This document shows positions 7,670 to 11,223 of a stretch of 11,223 nt of DNA, in pieces. Under the pieces are notes generated by a model that was not told the origin of the DNA, ran no database searches, and saw only the letters and a list, made by a program, of their open reading frames with translations. A program made the position numbers and the translations under genes. Origin of the DNA: a bacterium BMS3Bbin07 (GTDB lineage Bacteria; Nitrospirota; Thermodesulfovibrionia; Thermodesulfovibrionales; JdFR-85); assembly GCA_002898135.1 (NCBI GenBank), contig BDTQ01000127.1, positions 1 through 11,223 of the forward strand. Direction: 5' to 3'. Each line of letters starts with the position of its first letter. The first letter of the stretch is position 1.

Positions 7670-7698
7670 TTGATGACCCAAAAGTATCTTGATATAAA
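7670..7698 (+). promoter_or_regulatory. Candidate promoter 2 upstream of panD
   Basis: TTGATG (7670-7675, four of six) and TATAAA (7693-7698, five of six) are separated by an ideal 17 bases. Transcription would start near 7705, about 17 bases before the panD ATG, leaving just enough leader for a ribosome-binding site. It fits the view that panD-vorB starts a new transcription unit after gatC, but it is only a motif match. Confidence 0.35.
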
Positions 7699-7721
7699 AG
7701 ACTATAGGCAGGTAAGGATAA

Positions 7722-8093
7722 ATGTTCAGATGCATGTTAAAGGCCAAGATTCACATGGCCACGGTTACGGATTGTATCCTCCGGTATGAGGGGAGTATAA
7801 GCATAGATGAGGATATACTGGAGGCGGCTGGCATGCTGCCCTATGAGCAGGTTCATGTAAGCAATCTTGATAACGGAGAGAGATTTACAACCTACATCAT
7901 CCCTGGCGAACGTGGGAGCAGGAGCTTTATGCTCAATGGTCCAACTGCAAGAAAGGCCATTCCCGGTGACAGGATAATCATATTTTCATATTCCTGGGTG
8001 GATGAAAAGGAGATATCTGCTGCCGTACCAAGAGTATTGATAATGGATGAGAAAAACAGGATAAAAGAGGTTCGTAATCTGAAAAGAGGTTGA
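7722..8093 (+). CDS. panD: Aspartate 1-decarboxylase precursor (pyruvoyl enzyme), PanD
   Basis: A 123-residue proenzyme that converts L-aspartate to beta-alanine for pantothenate and CoA. Family knowledge: the chain cuts itself between Gly24 and Ser25, and Ser25 becomes the pyruvoyl cofactor. Here YEGS places Gly24-Ser25 at exactly those numbers, and other active-site residues keep their E. coli positions: Lys9, His11, Tyr22, Arg54, Thr57, Tyr58 and Asn72-Gly73. This alignment also supports the ATG at 7722 as the true start; its ribosome-binding site is modest (AGG at 7710-7712 or AAGGA at 7714-7718). The PERGSR-type turn appears as PGERGSRS (61-68). panB and panC are not in the window. The next gene, vorB, begins 3 bases after the stop, so the two are probably co-transcribed. 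Confidence 0.96.
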   Translation: MFRCMLKAKIHMATVTDCILRYEGSISIDEDILEAAGMLPYEQVHVSNLDNGERFTTYIIPGERGSRSFMLNGPTARKAIPGDRIIIFSYSWVDEKEISAAVPRVLIMDEKNRIKEVRNLKRG

Positions 8094-8096
8094 TTG

Positions 8097-9161
8097 ATGA
8101 CTGAATCTCTCTTGATGAAAGGCAATGAGGTTGTTGCAGAGGCGGCAATTATGGCTGGCTGCCTTTTTTATGCCGGCTATCCTATCACCCCCCAGAATGA
8201 AATCCCCGAATATATGTCCTGGAGAATGCCCGAGGCCGGAGGTGTCTTTATACAGGCGGAGAGTGAGCTTGCAGCCGTAAACATGGTTTATGGTGCTTCT
8301 GCAGCGGGTGTAAGGGCAATGACCTCCTCTTCCTCTCCCGGAATAAGCCTCAAGCAGGAAGGTATCTCCTACCTGGCAGGGGCCGAACTTCCGGCGGTTA
8401 TCGTTAATATCCAGCGGGGTGGTCCGGGGCTTGGTAATATATCAGGCAGTCAGCAGGATTACTTTCAGTCAACAAGGGGGGGCGGGCATGGGGACTACAG
8501 GTTACTCGTGTATGCCCCCTTCTGTCATCAGGAGCTATGGACGCTTACGATGAAGGCCTTTGACAGGGCTGATGCATACAGAAATCCCGTAATGCTTCTT
8601 GCAGACGGCGTCCTTGGACAGATGATGGAGCCCTTTGTTCCGGCTGAGTATGTGCCGCCTGCCCTGCCTTCAAAGGACTGGGTGCTTGATGGCTGCCGGT
8701 CAAGGCCTCCGAGGGTGATTAAGTCTCTCTATCTCGGTGAGGGCAGGCTTGAGATGCAGAACCTGAAGCTCCAGGGGAAGTATCAGAGGATGAAGCAGGA
8801 GGACGTCATGTATGAGTCCTATATGGTTGATGATGCAGATGTGGTGATTGTTGCATTCGGAATAGCTGCAAGGGTGTGCCTGTCAGCCGTGAGGTCTTTG
8901 AGGAAAGACGGATGCAGAGTAGGGCTCTTCAGACCTGTAACGCTCTTCCCCTTTCCCGAGAAGCAGATAAATGACCTTGCCCGTATAGGCAAGAGATTTC
9001 TTGTGGCAGAGCTGAACCTCGGTCAAATGGTTGAGGATGTCAGGCTTGCAGTTAATGGTCTCTCGGAAGTAAGGTTTTACGGAAGGAGCGGCGGCGAAAT
9101 GATTACCGTTGAAGAACTGACAGAGAAAGTTAACCGGTTTCAGAAGGTATATTCATCTTAG
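8097..9161 (+). CDS. vorB: 2-oxoacid:ferredoxin oxidoreductase, VorB-type alpha subunit
   Basis: A 354-residue protein resembling VorB of 3-methyl-2-oxobutanoate (2-oxoisovalerate):ferredoxin oxidoreductase, which oxidatively decarboxylates branched-chain 2-oxoacids to acyl-CoA with reduction of ferredoxin, or runs in reverse in some anaerobes. Visible motifs: MKGNEVVAEAAIMAGC near the start, GYPITPQNE (27-35), QAESE (53-57), TSSSSPGISL (76-85), NIQRGGPGLG (104-113), RGGGHGDYR (127-135), ADGVLGQMMEP (169-179) in the pyrimidine-type domain, then a transketolase C-like domain with LFRPVTLFPFP (277-287) and AELNLGQM (304-311). A TTG at 8094 is in frame, but AGAGG at 8085-8089 spaces better to the ATG at 8097. 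The TPP-binding beta subunit, gamma subunit and ferredoxin subunit are not neighbours here; a terminator follows directly. Exact substrate cannot be proved; the related 2-oxoglutarate (KorA) subfamily is the main alternative. Confidence 0.88.
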   Translation: MTESLLMKGNEVVAEAAIMAGCLFYAGYPITPQNEIPEYMSWRMPEAGGVFIQAESELAAVNMVYGASAAGVRAMTSSSSPGISLKQEGISYLAGAELPAVIVNIQRGGPGLGNISGSQQDYFQSTRGGGHGDYRLLVYAPFCHQELWTLTMKAFDRADAYRNPVMLLADGVLGQMMEPFVPAEYVPPALPSKDWVLDGCRSRPPRVIKSLYLGEGRLEMQNLKLQGKYQRMKQEDVMYESYMVDDADVVIVAFGIAARVCLSAVRSLRKDGCRVGLFRPVTLFPFPEKQINDLARIGKRFLVAELNLGQMVEDVRLAVNGLSEVRFYGRSGGEMITVEELTEKVNRFQKVYSS

Positions 9162-9221
9162 ATAGGTGCTGATTACAAACCACAAAGCGCCATTCGTAAT
9201 AACAATTTCCTGCTATTTACT

Positions 9222-9256
9222 GTCATGCTGAACTTGATTCAGCATCTATCCTTTTT
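9222..9256 (+). terminator. Rho-independent terminator after vorB, REP-like hairpin
   Basis: A perfect 8-base stem ATGCTGAA (9225-9232) / TTCAGCAT (9238-9245) with loop CTTGA is followed by CTATCCTTTTT (9246-9256). It lies in the convergent spacer between vorB and proB. The hairpin has the same outer bases (GTCAT ... ATC) and CTTG loop as the REP-like unit at 7554-7576, so a repeat may have been recruited as a terminator. On the minus strand no U-tract follows, so it is unlikely to end the proB transcript efficiently. Confidence 0.7.
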
Positions 9257-9272
9257 CCGCAACTGGAACTAT

Positions 9273-10370
9273 CTATCCCTGTAGCAGCACGAGGTTGTCC
9301 CTGTGGATAACCTCGTCGGAATATCTGTAACCAATGGTTTTTTCTATCTCTGAGGTGCGGAGCCCTTTTAGTTTGCCGACCTCTTCAGAGGAGTAATTGG
9401 TGAGGCCCTTTGCAAATCTGTTACCCCCCCTATCAGTACAATATACAGCATCTCCGGCCTTGAAACTCCCTTCAACAGAGATTATCCCGGAAGGCAGGAG
9501 GCTCTTTCCCCTTAAAAGTATGGCATCCCTTGCACCATCGTCAACCATGATGCTGCCCCTGGCCCGCAGGCCAAAGGCAATCCAGCCCTTCCTGGCCGGG
9601 ATCTTTTCTTCCCGCGGTTTGAACTCCGTGCCGCAGGACCTGCCGTTAAACAGTGACGGGAGCAGCCCGGGCACCTTGCCGCTTATAATATTTACCCTGA
9701 TGCCGCATTGCATGGCCCTTTTTGCTGCAAGGAGCTTTGAGTACATACCCCCGGTGCCAACGAGGCTGCCGGTTCCTCCTGATAACGCTTCAATTTCAGG
9801 TGTTATCTTCTCCACTACAGGTATAAGCCCGGCGCCTTTGTAACGCCGTGGGTCCCTTGTGTATAGCCCGTCAACATCCGAGAGCATTACGAGCCGGTCT
9901 GCATCCACCAGGCCTGCTACCAGTGAGGCAAGCTGGTCGTTGTCTCCGAATTTTATCTCATCTATGGCCACTGAGTCATTCTCATTGATAATGGGGATGA
10001 TGTTATAGTCAAGGAGGGTCAGGATGGTATTTTTTGCATTTATATATCGTACCCTGTCATAAAAGGCATCCCTTGTGAGAAGTATCTGTGCCACCTTTTT
10101 ACCGTGTAGGCTGAAACTCTTTTCGTAGGCCCACATGAGTGTGCTCTGTCCGACAGAGGCAGCGGCCTGTTTGTGTCTGATATCAGAGGGTTTTTTCCTG
10201 AGCCCCAGTTTTTTCATGCCTGCGGCAATTGCTCCGGAGGAGACTACAATAACCTCGTTTCCCATGGAATGCACCTCAGAGATGTCTCTTACCAGCGCCT
10301 CTATCCTTGATTCATCAAGGCTGTCACCGGTAGCAAGAAGGCTGCTCCCTATTTTTATGACTGTCCTCAT
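9273..10370 (-). CDS. proB: Glutamate 5-kinase with C-terminal PUA domain, ProB
   Basis: A complete 365-residue kinase phosphorylating L-glutamate with ATP to gamma-glutamyl phosphate, the first step of proline synthesis and usually feedback-inhibited by proline. The amino-acid kinase domain (1 to about 255) shows IKIGSSLL (5-12), SSGAIAAGM (44-52), the glutamate-binding INENDSVA (128-135), FGDNDQLA (141-148), LSDVDGLYTRDP (163-174) and GTGGMYSK (205-212). The C-terminal PUA domain spans about 275-360 (GSIMVDDGARDAILLRGKSLLPSGI onward in two adjoining parts, ending IHRDNLVLL), so this is the two-domain form. Its ATG overlaps the obg stop (ATGA), implying translational coupling. proA, which would supply the next enzyme, does not follow: the gene ends 111 bases from convergent vorB. 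Confidence 0.97.
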   Translation of the reverse strand: MRTVIKIGSSLLATGDSLDESRIEALVRDISEVHSMGNEVIVVSSGAIAAGMKKLGLRKKPSDIRHKQAAASVGQSTLMWAYEKSFSLHGKKVAQILLTRDAFYDRVRYINAKNTILTLLDYNIIPIINENDSVAIDEIKFGDNDQLASLVAGLVDADRLVMLSDVDGLYTRDPRRYKGAGLIPVVEKITPEIEALSGGTGSLVGTGGMYSKLLAAKRAMQCGIRVNIISGKVPGLLPSLFNGRSCGTEFKPREEKIPARKGWIAFGLRARGSIMVDDGARDAILLRGKSLLPSGIISVEGSFKAGDAVYCTDRGGNRFAKGLTNYSSEEVGKLKGLRTSEIEKTIGYRYSDEVIHRDNLVLLQG

Positions 10371-11223
10371 TTTTCTTCCTGCTCTCTCAGTTTTTTTACC
10401 TCCATTGCAAGATGGGAAACCAGTTCCTTGATCCCTTTGGCTGTCATGGCAGATATCTCGAAAAATGGTATACCGTTCATTTTACAATATTCCCTCAATC
10501 TTTTGAGCCGTTCTTCCGTGGCAATATCCGTCTTTGTTGCAACAACTATCTGTGGCCTCAGGCTGAGTTCTTTGCTGTAAAGCTCGAGTTCGCGGTTAAC
10601 CTTAAGCAGGTTGTCAACAGGGTCCCCAAGGGTCATCTCCGAGACATCCACGAGGTGCACGAGCAGTTTTGTCCTTTCAACGTGTCTGAGGAACTGAAAG
10701 CCGAGTCCTGCACCCCTGTGTGCACCTTCGATCAGTCCCGGAATATCGGCAACCACAAAGCTCTGAAAATTCCCGGTCTTGACCACCCCGAGATTTGGTT
10801 TCAGGGTGGTGAATGGATAATCAGCTATTTTGGGCCTTGCCGAGGATATGGCGGCTATAAGGGTGGATTTCCCTGCATTGGGAAGTCCGATGAGCCCCAC
10901 GTCGGCAAGGAGTTTAAGCTCGAGAATAATCTTTCTCTCTTCTCCGGGTTCTCCCGGCTGGGCAAACCTTGGCGCCTGTCTTGTGGATGTGGCAAAATGT
11001 GCATTGCCGAGTCCACCCCGTCCAGCCTTTGCAATAAATATCTCGGCAAATGGGGTATCGAGGTCTGCAAGCACCTCTCCGGTCTCGGCATCCTTTACAA
11101 CAGTGCCCACCGGAACGCTGATAAGCAGGTCCTTACCGTCGCGGCCGTGCATCTTTTTTCCCATTCCGTGCTGTCCGCGTTCTGCCCGGTATGTTTTCCT
11201 GTACACATGGTCAAGCAGGGTGT
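10367..11223 (-). CDS. obg: Obg/CgtA family ribosome-assembly GTPase, N-terminus outside window
   Basis: The reading frame stays open to the window edge, adding T-L-L-D-H ahead of the GTG at 11206, which matches the Obg N-terminal domain and shows that this GTG is not the start. About 284 residues are visible; roughly the first 45-50 are missing. The end of the glycine-rich Obg fold is seen (AERGQHGMGKKMHGR, VPVGTVV, AGRGGLGNAHFAT), then the GTPase domain: G1 GLPNAGKST, switch region DYPFTT, G3 DIPGLIEGAHRGAGLG, G4 TKTD where NKxD is more usual, and G5 SAMTAKG. The protein ends about 20 residues after the G domain, so it lacks the extra C-terminal domain of some Obg proteins. It binds the large ribosomal subunit and links assembly to GTP/ppGpp levels. 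The obg-proB order is common in bacteria, often after rplU-rpmA, which would lie beyond the window. Confidence 0.97.
   Translation of the reverse strand, partial: TLLDHVYRKTYRAERGQHGMGKKMHGRDGKDLLISVPVGTVVKDAETGEVLADLDTPFAEIFIAKAGRGGLGNAHFATSTRQAPRFAQPGEPGEERKIILELKLLADVGLIGLPNAGKSTLIAAISSARPKIADYPFTTLKPNLGVVKTGNFQSFVVADIPGLIEGAHRGAGLGFQFLRHVERTKLLVHLVDVSEMTLGDPVDNLLKVNRELELYSKELSLRPQIVVATKTDIATEERLKRLREYCKMNGIPFFEISAMTAKGIKELVSHLAMEVKKLREQEEK

Noticed and set aside
8094..8096. TTG as the vorB start codon
   Set aside because: It sits only 4 bases from the AGAGG ribosome-binding site, while the adjacent in-frame ATG at 8097 has a 7-base spacing and a better start codon.
10535..10560. TKTD in place of NKxD in Obg G4 as evidence of a broken GTPase
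   Set aside because: Thr in the first position is tolerated in many P-loop GTPases and all other G motifs are intact, so the enzyme is likely active.
11204..11206. GTG at 11206 as the obg start
   Set aside because: Homology to the Obg N-terminal domain (T-L-L-D-H) continues upstream to the window edge, so the start lies outside.

Overview
The window looks like core chromosome of a Gram-negative, probably anaerobic bacterium. It holds a periplasm-directed HtrA-type protease, amino-sugar synthesis for envelope polymers, a GatCAB component implying indirect amidation of tRNA-Asn and/or tRNA-Gln, and a ferredoxin-dependent 2-oxoacid oxidoreductase subunit of the VorB type. The gene content and moderate GC would suit Nitrospirota or a Desulfobacterota-like lineage, but this is an impression and not a demonstrated placement. 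There are no tRNA or rRNA genes, CRISPR arrays, transposases or phage genes.

Layout, plus strand: the 3' end of a yebC-family regulator gene (1-315); a tight htrA-glmU-glmS run (399-4729) in which htrA and glmU overlap by an ATGA and glmU and glmS are 6 bases apart; a 266-base spacer holding a long imperfect hairpin built from 8-base units (4881-4951); a pcrA/uvrD helicase gene (4996-7116); a rho-independent terminator (7170-7197); gatC (7227-7514); a spacer with two inverted REP-like units and candidate promoters (7515-7721); then panD (7722-8093) and vorB (8097-9161), which are coupled. A hairpin terminator with the same architecture as the REP-like units closes vorB (9222-9256). Minus strand, converging on it: obg (5' end beyond the window) and proB, overlapping by an ATGA.

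How the genes work together: GlmS makes glucosamine-6-phosphate and GlmU makes UDP-N-acetylglucosamine, the precursor of peptidoglycan and lipid A, while the upstream HtrA protease serves envelope protein quality control. PcrA acts in DNA repair and clearing of transcription/replication conflicts. GatC stabilises the tRNA-dependent amidotransferase. PanD supplies beta-alanine for pantothenate and CoA. VorB belongs to a family acting on 2-oxoisovalerate, which is also the starting point of the pantoate branch of CoA synthesis. Obg-ProB is a common ribosome-assembly GTPase/proline-synthesis gene pair.

No clearly new multi-gene system is visible. The more interesting signals are between genes: a family of three small hairpin repeats with fixed ends but changed, still-paired stems; the octamer-built hairpin before pcrA; and the fact that gatC and vorB, both usually found beside partner-subunit genes, are each followed at once by one of these hairpin repeats.
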